Positions 1 through 12,960 of a stretch of 64,000 nucleotides of DNA are shown here, one piece after another. Source of the DNA: Bombus terrestris (Eukaryota; Arthropoda; Insecta; Hymenoptera; Apidae); the NCBI RefSeq assembly GCF_910591885.1, contig NW_025963555.1, forward strand, positions 3,844,001 to 3,908,000. Reading direction: 5' to 3'. A model generated the notes under the pieces. That model was not told the origin of the DNA. It made no database searches and was given only the letters and a program-made list of their open reading frames with translations. The position numbers and the translations under genes were made by a program. Within the stretch, counting starts at the first letter, position 1, and each line of letters starts with the position of its first letter.

Positions 1-183
1 ATTCGTCGTAACGTAAGAGAGTATAACGTTATTCGTTGTAACGTAATAGTGTATAACGTTATGCGTTACTACGTAATATTACGTAACGTCATACGTCACA
101 TGGTGATACAATGTAACGTTATACGTTATAACGTAGTAGTACATAACTTTATACGTTATAATGTAATAGTTTATAACGTTATG

Positions 184-195
184 CATTAACTACGT
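184..195. other. +1 bp lattice shift in zone I
   Basis: The usual ATGCGTTACTACG is here ATGCATTAACTACG, one extra base. The monomer start register (position modulo 30) moves from 25 to 26. The homologous monomer near 2961 lacks the extra base, so this is a private insertion. Confidence 0.8.
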
Positions 196-914
196 AGTAG
201 TACGTAACGTCATTCGTCATATAGTGTTTCAATATAACGTTATACGTTATAATGTAATAGTGTATAACGTTATTCGTCGTAACGTAATAGTGTTTAGCGT
301 TATGCGTTACTACGTAGTAGTACGTAACGTCATACGTCATATAGTGATACAATGTAACGTTATACGTTATAACGCAGTAGTACATAACGTTATACGTTAT
401 AATGTAATAGCGTATAATGTTATTCGTCGTAACGTAATACTGTATATCGTTATTCGTTGTAACGTAATAGTGTATAACGTTATGCGTTACTACGTAATAG
501 TACATAACGTTATACGTCATATAGTTATACAATGTATCGTTAAACATTATACCGTAGTAGTGCATATCGTTATACGTCATATAGTGAGACAATGTAACGG
601 TATAAGTTATAAGGTAGCAGTACATATCGTTATATGTCATATAGTGGTACAATGTAACGTTATACGTTATAACATAGTTGTACATAAAGTTATGCGTAAT
701 ATTGTTGTACAATATAACGTTATACGTTATAACGCAGTAGTACATAACGTTATACGTCACATAGTGGTACAATATAACGTTATACGGTATAACGTAATAG
801 TATATAACATTATGCGTCATATCTTGATACAATATAACGTTATACGTTGTAGCGTAATAGTACATAACGTTATACGCTGTAACGTAGTAGTACATATCGT
901 TGTACGTTATAATG

Positions 915-935
915 TAATAGTGTATTCGTCGTAAC
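915..935. other. 8-bp deletion equal to one sub-repeat
   Basis: The expected text between an AATGTAATAG tail and TTCGTCG includes ATAACGTT; here it reads GTGTATTCGTCG. Exactly eight bases are missing, the size of one ACGTTATA sub-repeat. The lattice register drops from 26 to 18. Confidence 0.85.
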
Positions 936-1280
936 GTAATAGTGTTTAACGTTATGCGTTACTACGTAGTAGTACGTAACGTCATACGTCATATAGTGGT
1001 ACAATGTGACGTTATACGTTATAACGTTGTAGGACATAACGTTATACTTTATAGTGTAATAGTGTATAACGTTATTCGTCGTAACGTAATAGTGTATAAC
1101 GTTATGCGTTACTACGTAATCGTACATAACGTTATACGTTATAATGTAATAGTGTATAACTTTATTCGTCGTAACGTAATAGTGTATAACGTTATGCGTT
1201 ACTACGTTATAGTACATAACGTTATACGTCATATAGTTATACAATATAACGTTATAAATTAGAACGTAGTAGTACATAAC

Positions 1281-1295
1281 GTTATACATACTACG
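1281..1295. other. -1 bp TATACATAC site, copy 1
   Basis: TATACGTTACTACG is replaced by TATACATACTACG, one base short, moving the lattice by -1. The same altered monomer recurs near 1851 and 7820 with similar flanks, so the lesion was copied with its neighbourhood. Confidence 0.8.
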
Positions 1296-1850
1296 TAATA
1301 GTACATAACGTCATATGTCATATAGAGATACAATAGAACGTTATACGTTGTAGCGTAACAGTACATAACGTTATACGCTGTAACGTAGTAGTACATATCG
1401 TTATACGTTATAATGCAAAAGTTTATGACGTCATGCGTTACCACGTAATAGTACATAACGTCATACGTCATATAGACACACTATGGAACGCTATACGTTA
1501 TACCGTAGTAGTGCATATCGTTATACGTCATATAGTGGTACAATGTGACGTTATACGTTATATCGTAGTAGTACATAACGCTATACTTTGTAATGTAATA
1601 GTGTATAACGTTATTCGTCGTAACGTACTAGAGTATAACAATATTCGTTGTAACGTAATAGTGTATAACGTTATGCGTTACTACGTAGTAGTACATAACG
1701 TTATACGTTATAATGTAATAGTGTATAACTTTATTCGTCGTAACGTAATAGTGTATAACGTTATGCATTACTACGTAATAGTACATAACGTTATACGTCA
1801 TATAGTAGTACAATATAACGTTATAAATTATAACGTAGTAGTACATAACG

Positions 1851-1865
1851 TTATACATACTACGT
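1851..1865. other. -1 bp TATACATAC site, copy 2
   Basis: Same one-base-short monomer as at 1281 and 7820. The roughly 350 bp around this copy (about 1760-2110) matches about 7730-8080 at an offset of about 5,969 bp. Confidence 0.8.
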
Positions 1866-2025
1866 AATAGTACATAACGTCATATGTCATATGGAGATAC
1901 AATAGAACGTTATACGTTATACCGTAGTAGTGCATATCGTTATACGTCATATAGTGGTACAACATAACGTTATACGTTATAACGTAGTAGTACATAATGT
2001 TATACTTTATAATATAATAGTGTAT

Positions 2026-2085
2026 AACGTTATTCGTCGTAACGTAATAGTGTATAACGTTATTCGTTGTAACGTAATAGTGTAT
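2026..2085 (+). repeat. Reference gamma monomer pair, zone I class
   Basis: Two adjacent gamma monomers. The first (2026-2055) has TTCGTCGTAACG and the second (2056-2085) TTCGTTGTAACG. Both end AATAGTGTAT. This TCGTCG-then-TCGTTG pair is frequent in zone I. In zone II I see it only in the heads that follow each AACTGTGTAAAAG landmark, which makes it a good tracer of zone-I-derived sequence. Confidence 0.9.
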
Positions 2086-3360
2086 AACGTTATGCTTTAC
2101 GACGTAATATTACATAACGTTATACGTCATATAGTGATACAATGTAACGGTATACGTTATAACGTAGAAGTACATAACGTTATACGTTACTACGTAATAG
2201 TACGTATCGTTATACGTCATATAGTGGTACAATATAACGTTATACGTTATAACGTAATAGTATATAACATTATGTGTCATATCTTGATACAATATAACGT
2301 TATACGTTGTAGCGTAATAGTACATAACGTTATACGCTGTAACGTAGTAGTACATATAGTTATACGTTATAATGCAAAAGTTTATGACGTCATGCGTTAC
2401 TACGTAATAATACATAACGTCATACGTCATATAGACACACTATGGAACGTTATACGTTATACCGTAGTAGTGCATATCGTTATACGTCATATAGTGGTAC
2501 AATGTGACGTTATGCGTTATAACGTAGTAGTACATAACGTTATACTTTATAATGTAATAGTGTATAACGTTATTCGTCGTAACGTAAGAGAGAATAACGT
2601 TATTCGTTGTAACGTAATAGTGTATAACGTTATGCGTTACTACGTAATAGTACATAACGTTATACGTCATATAGTGGTACAATGTGACGTTATACGTTAC
2701 AACGTAGTAGTACATAACGTTATACTTTATAATATAATAGTGTATAACGTTATTCGACGTAACGTAATAGTGTATAACGTTATTCGTTGCAACGTAATAG
2801 TGTATAACGTTATGCGTTGTAACGTAATAGTGTATAACGTTATGCGTTACTACGTAATATTACGTAACGACATACGTCACATAGTGATACAATGTAACGT
2901 TATACGTTATAACGTAGTAGTACATAACTTTATACGTTATAATGTAATAGTTTATAACGTTATGCGTTACTATGTAGTAGTACGTAACGTCATTCGTCAT
3001 ATAGTGTTACAATATAACGTTATACGTTATAATGTAATAGTGTATAACGTTATTCGTCGTAACGTAATAGTGTTTAACGTTATGCGTTACTACGTAGTAG
3101 TACGTAACGTCATACGTCATATAGTGATACAATGTAACGTTATACGTTATAACGCAGTAGTACATAACGTTATACGTTATAATGTAATAGCGTATAATGT
3201 TATTCGTCGTAACGTAATACTGTATAACGTTATTCGTTGTAACGTAATAGTGTATAACGTTATGCGTTACTACGTAATAGTACATAACGTTATACGTCAT
3301 ATAGTTATACAATGTATCGTTATACATTATACCGTAGTAGTGCATATCGTTATATGTCAT

Positions 3361-5280
3361 ATAGTGAGACAATGTAACGTTATAAGTTATAAGGTAGTAG
3401 TACATATCGTTAAATGTCATATAGTGGTACAATGTAACGTTATACGTTATAACATAGTTGTACATAAAGTTATACGTAATATAGTTGTACAATATAACGT
3501 TATACGTTATAACGCAGTAGTACGTAACGTTATACGTCATATAGTGGTACAATATAGCGTTATACGTTATAACGTAATAGTATATAACATTATGCGTCAT
3601 ATCTTGATACAATATAACGTTATACGTTGTAGCGTAATAGTACATAACGTTATACGCTGTAACGTAGTAGTACATATAGTTATACGTTATAATGCAAAAG
3701 TTTATGACGTCATGCGTTACTACGTAATAATACATAACGTCATACGTCATATAGACACACTATGGAACGTTATACGTTATACCGTAGTAGTGCATATCGT
3801 TATACGTCATATAGTGGTACAATGTGACGTTATGCGTTATAACGTAGTAGTACATAACGTTATACTTTATAATGTAATAGTGTATAACGTTATTCGTCGT
3901 AACGTAAGAGAGAATAACGTTATTCGTTGTAACGTAATAGTGTATAACGTTATGCGTTACTACGTAATAGTACATAACGTTATACGTCATATAGTGGTAC
4001 AATGTGACGTTATACGTTACAACGTAGTAGTACATAACGTTATACTTTATAATATAATAGTGTATAACGTTATTCGACGTAACGTAATAGTGTATAACGT
4101 TATTCGTTGTAACGTAATAGTGTATAACGTTATGCGTTACTACGTAATATTACGTAACGTCATACGTCACATAGTGATACAATGTAACGTTATACGTTAT
4201 AACGTAGTAGTACATAACTTTATACGTTATAATGTAATAGTTTATAACGTTATGCGTTACTATGTAGTAGTACGTAACGTCATTCGTCATATAGTGTTAC
4301 AATATAACGTTATACGTTATAATGTAATAGTGTATAACGTTATTCGTCGTAACGTAATAGTGTTTAACGTTATGCGTTACTACGTAGTAGTACGTAACGT
4401 CATACGTCATATAGTGATACAATGTAACGTTATACGTTATAACGCAGTAGTACATAACGTTATACGTTATAATGTAATAGCGTATAATGTTATTCGTCGT
4501 AACGTAATACTGTATAACGTTATTCGTGGTAACGTAATAGTGTATAACGTTATGCGTTACTACGTAATAGTACATAACGTTATACGTCATATAGTTATAC
4601 AATGTATCGTTATACATTATACCGTAGTAGTGCATATCGTTATACGTCATATAGTGAGATAATGTAACGGTATAAGTTATAAGGTAGTAGTACATATCGT
4701 TATATGTCATATAGTGGTACAATGTAACGTTATACGTTATAACATAGTTGTACATAAAGTTATACGTAATATAGTTGTACAATATAACGTTATACGTTAT
4801 AACGCAGTAGTACATAACGTTATACGTCATATAGTGGTACAATATGACGTTATACGTTATAACATAATAGTATATAACATTATGCGTCATATCTTGATAC
4901 AATCTAACGTTATACGTTGTAGCGTAATAGTACATAAAGTTATACGCTGTAACGTAGTAGTACATATCGTTGTCCGTTATAATGTAATATTGTATAACGT
5001 TATTCGTCGTAACGTAATAGTGTTTAACGTTATGCGTTACTACGTAGTAGTACGTAACGTCATACGTCATATAGTGGTACAATGTGACGTTATACTTTAT
5101 AACGTAGTAGTACATAACGTTATACGCTGTAACGTAGTAGTACATATAGTTATACGTTATAATGCAAAAGTTTATGACGTCATGCGTTACTACGTAATAA
5201 TACATAACGTCATACGTCATATAGACACACTATGGAACGTTATACGTTATACCGTAGTAGTGCACATCGTTATACGTCAT
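3361..5280 (+). repeat. Zone I 1,920-bp duplication, copy 1
   Basis: A 64-monomer segment repeated directly and immediately at 5281-7200. Line-by-line comparison at an offset of 1,920 shows about eight mismatches and no indels. Upstream of 3361 and downstream of 7200 the match stops, so the ends are sharp. Copy 1 itself contains shorter-period homology: 2200-3330 matches about 3520-4620 at offset 1,320, changing to 1,290. Confidence 0.92.
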
Positions 5281-7200
5281 ATAGTGAGACAATGTAACGT
5301 TATAAGTTATAAGGTAGTAGTACATATCGTTAAATGTCATATAGTGGTACAATGTAACGTTATACGTTATAACATAGTTGTACATAAAGTTATACGTAAT
5401 ATAGTTGTACAATATAACGTTATACGTTATAACGCAGTAGTACGTAACGTTATACGTCATATAGTGGTACAATATAGCGTTATACGTTATAACGTAATAG
5501 TATATAACATTATGCGTCATATCTTGATACAATATAACGTTATACGTTGTAGCGTAATAGTACATAACGTTATACGCTGTAACGTAGTAGTACATATAGT
5601 TATACGTTATAATGCAAAAGTTTATGACGTCATGCGTTACTACGTAATAATACATAACGTCATACGTCATATAGACACACTATGGAACGTTATACGTTAT
5701 ACCGTAGTAGTGCATATCGTTATACGTCATATAGTGGTACAATGTGACGTTATGCGTTATAACGTAGTAGTACATAACGTTATACTTTATAATGTAATAG
5801 TGTATAACGTTATTCGTCGTAACGTAAGAGAGAATAACGTTATTCGTTGTAACGTAATTGTGTATAACGTTATGCGTTACTACGTAATAGTACATAACGT
5901 TATACGTCATATAGTGGTACAATGTGACGTTATACGTTACAACGTAGTAGTACATAACGTTATACTTTATAATATAATAGTGTATAACGTTATTCGACGT
6001 AACGTAATAGTGTATAACGTTATTCGTTGTAACGTAATAGTGTATAACGTTATGCGTTACTACGTAATATTACGTAACGTCATACGTCACATAGTGATAC
6101 AATGTAACGTTATACGTTATAACGTAGTAGTACATAACTTTATACGTTATAATGTAATAGTTTATAACGTTATGCGTTACTATGTAGTAGTACGTAACGT
6201 CATTCGTCATATAGTGTTACAATATAACGTTATACGTTATAATGTAATAGTGTATAACGTTATTCGTCGTAACGTAATAGTGTATAACGTTATGCGTTAC
6301 TACGTAGTAGTACGTAACGTCATACGTCATATAGTGATACAATGTAACGTTATACGTTATAACGCAGTAGTACATAACGTTATACGTTATAATGTAATAG
6401 CGTATAATGTTATTCGTCGTAACGTAATACTGTATAACGTTATTCGTTGTAACGTAATAGTGTATAACGTTATGCGTTACTACGTAATAGTACATAACGT
6501 TATACGTCATATAGTTATACAATGTATCGTTATACATTATACCGTAGTAGTGCATATCGTTATACGTCATATAGTGAGATAATGTAACGGTATAAGTTAT
6601 AAGGTAGTAGTACATATCGTTATATGTCATATAGTGGTACAATGTAACGTTATACGTTATAACATAGTTGTACATAAAGTTATACGTAATATAGTTGTAC
6701 AATATAACGTTATACGTTATAACGCAGTAGTACATAACGTTATACGTCATATAGTGGTACAATATAACGTTATACGTTATAACGTAATAGTATATAACAT
6801 TATGCGTCATATCTTGATACAATCTAACGTTATACGTTGTAGCGTAATAGTACATAAAGTTATACGCTGTAACGTAGTAGTACATATCGTTGTACGTTAT
6901 AATGTAATAGTGTATAACGTTATTCGTCGTAACGTAATAGTGTTTAACGTTATGCGTTACTACGTAGTAGTACGTAACGTCATACGTCATATAGTGGTAC
7001 AATGTGACGTTATACTTTATAACGTAGTAGTACATAACGTTATACGCTGTAACGTAGTAGTACATATAGTTATACGTTATAATGCAAAAGTTTATGACGT
7101 CATGCGTTACTACGTAATAATACATAACGTCATACGTCATATAGACACACTATGGAACGTTATACGTTATACCGTAGTAGTGCATATCGTTATACGTCAT
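5281..7200 (+). repeat. Zone I 1,920-bp duplication, copy 2
   Basis: Tandem partner of 3361-5280. Differences seen include a T in AACGTAATTG near 5858, TGTATAACG for TGTTTAACG near 6283, TTCGTTG for TTCGTGG near 6446, and TGCATATCG for TGCACATCG near 7183. About 99.6% identity by my count suggests a recent event. Confidence 0.92.
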
Positions 7201-7819
7201 ATAGTGGTACAATGTGACGTTATGCGTTATAACGTAGTAGTACATAACGTTATACTTTATAATGTAATAGTGTATAACGTTATGCGTTACTACGTAATAG
7301 TACATAACGTTATACGTCATATAGTGGTACAATGTGACGTTATACGTTACAACGTAGTAGTACATAACGTTATACTTTATAATATAATAGTGTGTAACGT
7401 TATTCGTCGTAACGTAATAGTGTTTAACGTTATGCGTTACTACGTAGTAGTACGTAACGTCATACGTCATATAGTGGTACAATGTGACGTTATACTTTAT
7501 AACGTAGTAGTACATAACGTTATACTTTATAGTGTAATAGTGTATAACGTTATTCGTCGTAACGTAATAGAGTATAACGTTATTCGTTGTAACCTAATAG
7601 TGTATAACGTTATTCGTCGTAACGTAATAGTGTATAACGTTATGCGTTACTACGTAATAGTACATAACGTTATGCGTTACTACGTAATAGTACATAACGT
7701 TATACGTTATAATGTAATAGTGTATAATGTTATGCGTTACTACGTAATAGTGCATAACGTTATACGTCATATAGTTATACAATATAACGTTATAAATTAT
7801 AACGTAGTAGTACATAACG

Positions 7820-7835
7820 TTATACATACTACGTA
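7820..7835. other. -1 bp TATACATAC site, copy 3
   Basis: Third copy of the same lesion, in a segment that closely matches the 1851 copy on both sides. It marks a zone I duplication separated by about 6 kb. Confidence 0.8.
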
Positions 7836-9954
7836 ATAGTACATAACGTCATATGTCATATAGAGATACAATAGAACGTTATACGTTATACCGTAGTAGT
7901 GCATATCGTTATACGTCATATAGTGGTACAACATAACGTTATACGTTATAACGTAGTAGTACATAACGTTATACTTTATAATATAATAGTGTATAACGTT
8001 ATTCGTCGTAACGTAATAGTGTATAACGTTATTCGTTGTAACGTAATAGTGTATAACGTTATGCGTTACTACGTAATATTACGTAACGTCATACGTCATA
8101 TAGTGATACAATGTAACGTTATACGTTATAACGTAGTAGTACATAACGTTATACGTTATAATGTAATAGTTTATAACGTTATGCGTTACTACGTAGTAGT
8201 ACGTAACGTCATTCGTCATATAGTGATACAATATAACGTTATACGTTATAATGTAATAGTGTGTGACGTTATTCGCGGTAACGTAATAGTGTTTAACGTT
8301 ATGCGCTACTACGTAGTAGTACGTAACGTCATACGTCATATAGTGATACAATGTAACGTTATACGATATAACGTAGTAGTACATAACGTTATACGTTATA
8401 ATGTAATAGTTTATAACGTTATGCGTTACTACTTAGTAGTACGTAACGTCATTCGTCATATAGTGATACAATATAACGTTATACGTTATAATGTAATATT
8501 GTATAACGTTATTCGTCGTAATGTAATAGTGTTTAACGTTATGCGTTACTACGTAGTAGTACGTAATGTCATACGTCATATAGTTATGCAATATAACTTT
8601 ATAAATTATAACGTAGTAGTACACAACGTTATACGTTATAATGTAATAGTGTATAACTTTATTCGTCGTAACGTAATAGTGTATAACGTTATTTGCTGTA
8701 ACGTAATAGTGTATAACGTTATGCGTAACTACGTAATAGTACGTGATGGTATACGTCACATAGTGGTACAATATAACGATATACGTTAGAACGTAGAAGT
8801 ACATAACGTTGTACGTCATATAGTGAGGCAACGTAACGTTATAAGTTATAAGGTAGTAGTACATATCGTTATATGTCATATAGTGGTACAATGTAACGTT
8901 ATACGTTGTAGCGAAATGGTACATAACGTTATACGTTGTAACGTAGTAGTACATATCGTTATACGTTATAATGTAATAGTTTATAACGTTATGCGTTACT
9001 ACGTAATAGTACATAACGTCATACGTCATATAGACACACAATGGAACGTTATACGTTATACCGTATTAGTGCATATCATTATACGTTATATAGTGGTACA
9101 ATGTAACGTTATACGTTATAACGTAGTAGTACATAACGTTATACGTTATAATGTAATAGTGTATAACTTTATTCGTCGTAACGTAATAGTGAATAACGTT
9201 ATACGTTACTACGTAATAGTACACATCGTCATACGTCACATAGTGATACAATATAACGTTATACGTCATAACGTAGTAGTACATAACGTTATACGTTATA
9301 ATGTAATAATGTATAACGTTAATCGTCGTAACGTAATAGTGTATAACGTTATTCGTTGTATCGTAATAGTGTATAACGTTATGCGTAACTACGTAATAGT
9401 ACGTGATGGTATACGTCACATAGTGGTACAATATAACGATATACGTTAGAACGTAGAAGTACATAACGTTGTACGTCATATAGCTGTACAATATAACGTT
9501 ATACGTTATAACGCAGTAGTACGTAACGTTATACGTAATATAGTGGTACAATATAACGTTGTACGTTATAACGTAATAGTGTACAACATTATGCGTCATA
9601 TCTTGATACAATATAACGTTATACGTTGTAGCGTAATAGTACATCACGTTATACGCTGTAACGTAGTAGTACATATCGTTATACGTTACAATGCAATAGT
9701 TTATAACGTCATGCGTTACTACGTAATAGTACGTAACGTTATACGTTATAATTTAATAGTTTATAACGTTATGCGTTACTACGTAATAGTACATAACGTT
9801 ATACGTTATAATGTAATAGTTTATAACGTTATGCGTTACAACGTAATAGTACATAACGTTATACGTCATATAGTGGTACAATATAACGTTATACGTTATA
9901 ACGAAATAATATATAACATTATGCGTCATACCTTGATACAATATAACGTTATAC

Positions 9955-9975
9955 GTTATAACGTTAGTAGTACAA
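9955..9975. other. +1 bp AACGTTAGTAG site, copy 1
   Basis: AACGTAGTAG is here AACGTTAGTAG, one extra T, shifting the lattice +1. It follows a TACCTTGATAC monomer. The same pair recurs near 11281-11326. Confidence 0.8.
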
Positions 9976-11305
9976 AACGTTATACGTTACAACGTAGTAG
10001 TACATAACGTTATACGTTACTACGTAATAGTCCATAACGTCATACGTCATATAGAGATACAATGAAACGTTTTACGTTATACCGTAGTAGTTCCTATCGT
10101 TATAAGTCATTTAGTGGTACAATATAACGTTATACGTTTTAACGTACTAGTACATAACGATATACGTTATAATGTAACAGTGTATAACGTTAATCGTCGT
10201 AACGTAATACTGTATAACGTTATTCGTTGTAACGTAATAGTGTATAACGTTATGCGTTACTACGTAATAGTACATAACGTTATACGTCATATAGTTATAC
10301 AATGTATCGTTATACATTATACCGTAGTAGTGCATATCGTTATACGTCATATAGTGAGACAATGTAACGTTATAAGTTATAAGGTAGTAGTACATATCGT
10401 TAAATGTCATATAGTGGTACAATGTAACGTTATACGTTATAACATAGTTGTACATAAGGTTATACGTAATATAGTTGTACAATATAACGTTATACGTTAT
10501 AACGCAGTAGTACGTAACGTTATACGTCATATAGTGGTACCATATAACGTTATGCGTTATAACGTAATAGTATATAACATTATGCGTCATATCTTGATAC
10601 AATATAACGTTATACGTTGTAGCGTATTAGTACATAACGTTATACGCTGTAACGTAGTTGTACATATCGTTATACGTTATAATGCAAAAGTTTATAACGT
10701 CATGCGTTACTACGTAATAGTACATAACGTCATACGTCATATAGACACACTATGGAACGTTATACGTTATACCGTAATAGTGCATATCGTTATACGTCAT
10801 ATAGTGGTACAATGTGACGTTGTACGTTATAAGGTAGTAGTACATATCGTTATATGTCATATAGTGGTACAATATAACGTTATACGTTATAACGTAATAG
10901 TATATAACATTATGCGTCATATCATGATACAATATAACGTTATACGTTGTAGCGTAATAGTACATAACGTTATACGCTGTAACGTAGTAGTACATATCGT
11001 TATACATTATAATGCAATAGTGTATAACGTTATGCGTTACTACGTAATAGTACATAACGTTATACGTTATAATGTAATAGTTTATAACGTTATGCGTCAC
11101 TACGTAATAGTATATAACGTCATACGTCGCATAGTGATTCAATATAACGTTATACGTTATAACGTAGTAGTAAATAACGTTATACGTTACAACGTAATAG
11201 TACATAAAGTTATACGTCATATGGTGGTACAATATAACGTTATACGTTATAACGAAATAATATATAACATTATGCGTCATACCTTGATACAATATAACAT
11301 TATAC

Positions 11306-11326
11306 GTTATAACGTTAGTAGTACAA
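11306..11326. other. +1 bp AACGTTAGTAG site, copy 2
   Basis: Same inserted T in the same context (TACCTTGATAC upstream, ACAAAACG downstream) as at 9955-9975, so the two segments are duplicates about 1.35 kb apart. Confidence 0.8.
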
Positions 11327-12780
11327 AACGTTGTACGTTATAATGTAATAGTTTATAACGTTATGCGTTACTACGTAATAGTACATAACGTTATTCGTTG
11401 TAACGTAATAGTGTATAACGTTATGCGTTACTGCGTAATATTACGTAACGTCATACGTCATATAGTGATACAATGTAACGTTATACGTTATAACGTAGTA
11501 GTACATAACGTTATACGTTATAATGTAATAGTGTATCACTTTATTCGTCGTAACGTAATAGTGTATAACGTTATGCGTTACTACGTAATAGTACATAACG
11601 TTATACGTCATATAGTTATACAATATAACGTTATCAATTATAACGTAGTAGTACATAACGTTATACTTTAGAATGTAATAGTGTTTAACGTTATTCGTCG
11701 TAACGTAATAGAGTATAACGTTATTCGTTGTAACGTAATAGTGTATAACGTTATGCGTTACTACGTAATATTACGTAACGTCATACGTCATATAGTGATA
11801 CAATGTAACGTTATACGTTATAATGTAATAGTGTATAACGTTATTCGTCGTAACGTGATAGTGTTTAACGTTATGCGTTACTACGTAGTAGTACGTAACG
11901 TCATACGTCATATAGTGATACAATGTAACGTTATACGTTATAACGTAGAAGTACATAACGTTATACGTTACTACGTAACAGTACATATCGTTATACGTCA
12001 TATAGTGGTACAATATAACGTCATACGTTATAACGCAGTAGTACAGAACGTTATACGTTATAATGTAATAGCGTATAATGTTATTCGTCGTAACGTAATA
12101 CTGTATAACGTTATTCCTTGTAACGTAATAGTGTATAACGTTATGCGTTACTACGTAATAGTACATAACGTTATACGTCATATAGTTATACAATGTATCG
12201 TTATACATTATACCGTAGTAGTGCATATCGTTATACGTCATATAGTGAGACAATGTAACGTTATAAGTTATAAGGTAGTAGTACATATCGTTAAATGTCA
12301 TATAGTGGTACAATGTAACGTTATACGTTATAACATAGTTGTACATAAAGTTATACGTGATATAGTTGTACAATATAACGTTATACGTTATAACGCAGTA
12401 GTACGTAACGTTATACGTCATATAGTGGTACAATATAACGTTATACGTTATAACGTAATAGTATATAACATTATGCGTCATATCTTGATACAATATAACG
12501 TTATACGTTGTAGCGTATTAGTACATAACGTTATACGCTGTAACGTAGTAGTACATATCGTTATACGTTATAATGCAAAAGTTTATGACGTCATGCGTTA
12601 CTACGTAATAGTACATAACGTCATACGTCATATAGACACACTATGGAACGTTATACGTTATACCGTACTAGTGCATATCGTTATACGTCATATAGTGGTA
12701 CAATGTGACGTTATGCGTTATAACGTAGTAGTACATAACGTTATACTTTATAATGTAATAGTGTATAACGTTATTCGTCG

Positions 12781-12960
12781 TAACGTAAGAGAGTATAACG
12801 TTATTCGTTGTAACGTAATAGTGTATAACGTTATGCGTTACTACGTAATAGTACATAACGTTATACGTCATATAGTGGTACAATGTGACGTTATACGTTA
12901 TAACGTAGAAGTACATACCGATATATGTCATAAAGCAGTAGTACATAACGTTAAACGTTA
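12781..12960 (+). repeat. Zone I to zone II junction
   Basis: The order is TTCGTCG gamma, TTCGTTG gamma, TATGCGTTACTACG, TATACGTCATATAGTGG, an alpha unit with an AGAAGTACAT tail, then ATATATGTCATAAAGCAG. After this, CGTCCTATAG beta monomers begin. The same order of monomers follows every AACTGTGTAAAAG landmark in zone II, so this looks like the parental or terminal form of the block head. The exact breakpoint cannot be fixed within a monomer. Confidence 0.75.

Larger units (their letters stand above)
1..12900. repeat. Zone I: gamma-rich satellite subfamily
   Basis: This zone is dominated by monomers with AATAGTGTAT and AATAGTACAT tails and TTCGTCG, TTCGTTG or TATGCGTTAC middles. It lacks the CGTCCTATAG beta monomers that mark zone II. 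Its own higher-order structure is visible through a CATATAGACACACTATGG marker repeated nine times and an ATCTTGATAC marker repeated about ten times. The lattice shifts at about 188 (+1), 925 (-8), 1287 (-1), 1855 (-1), 7826 (-1), 9965 (+1) and 11316 (+1). No gene or non-repeat sequence lies inside it. Confidence 0.9.
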
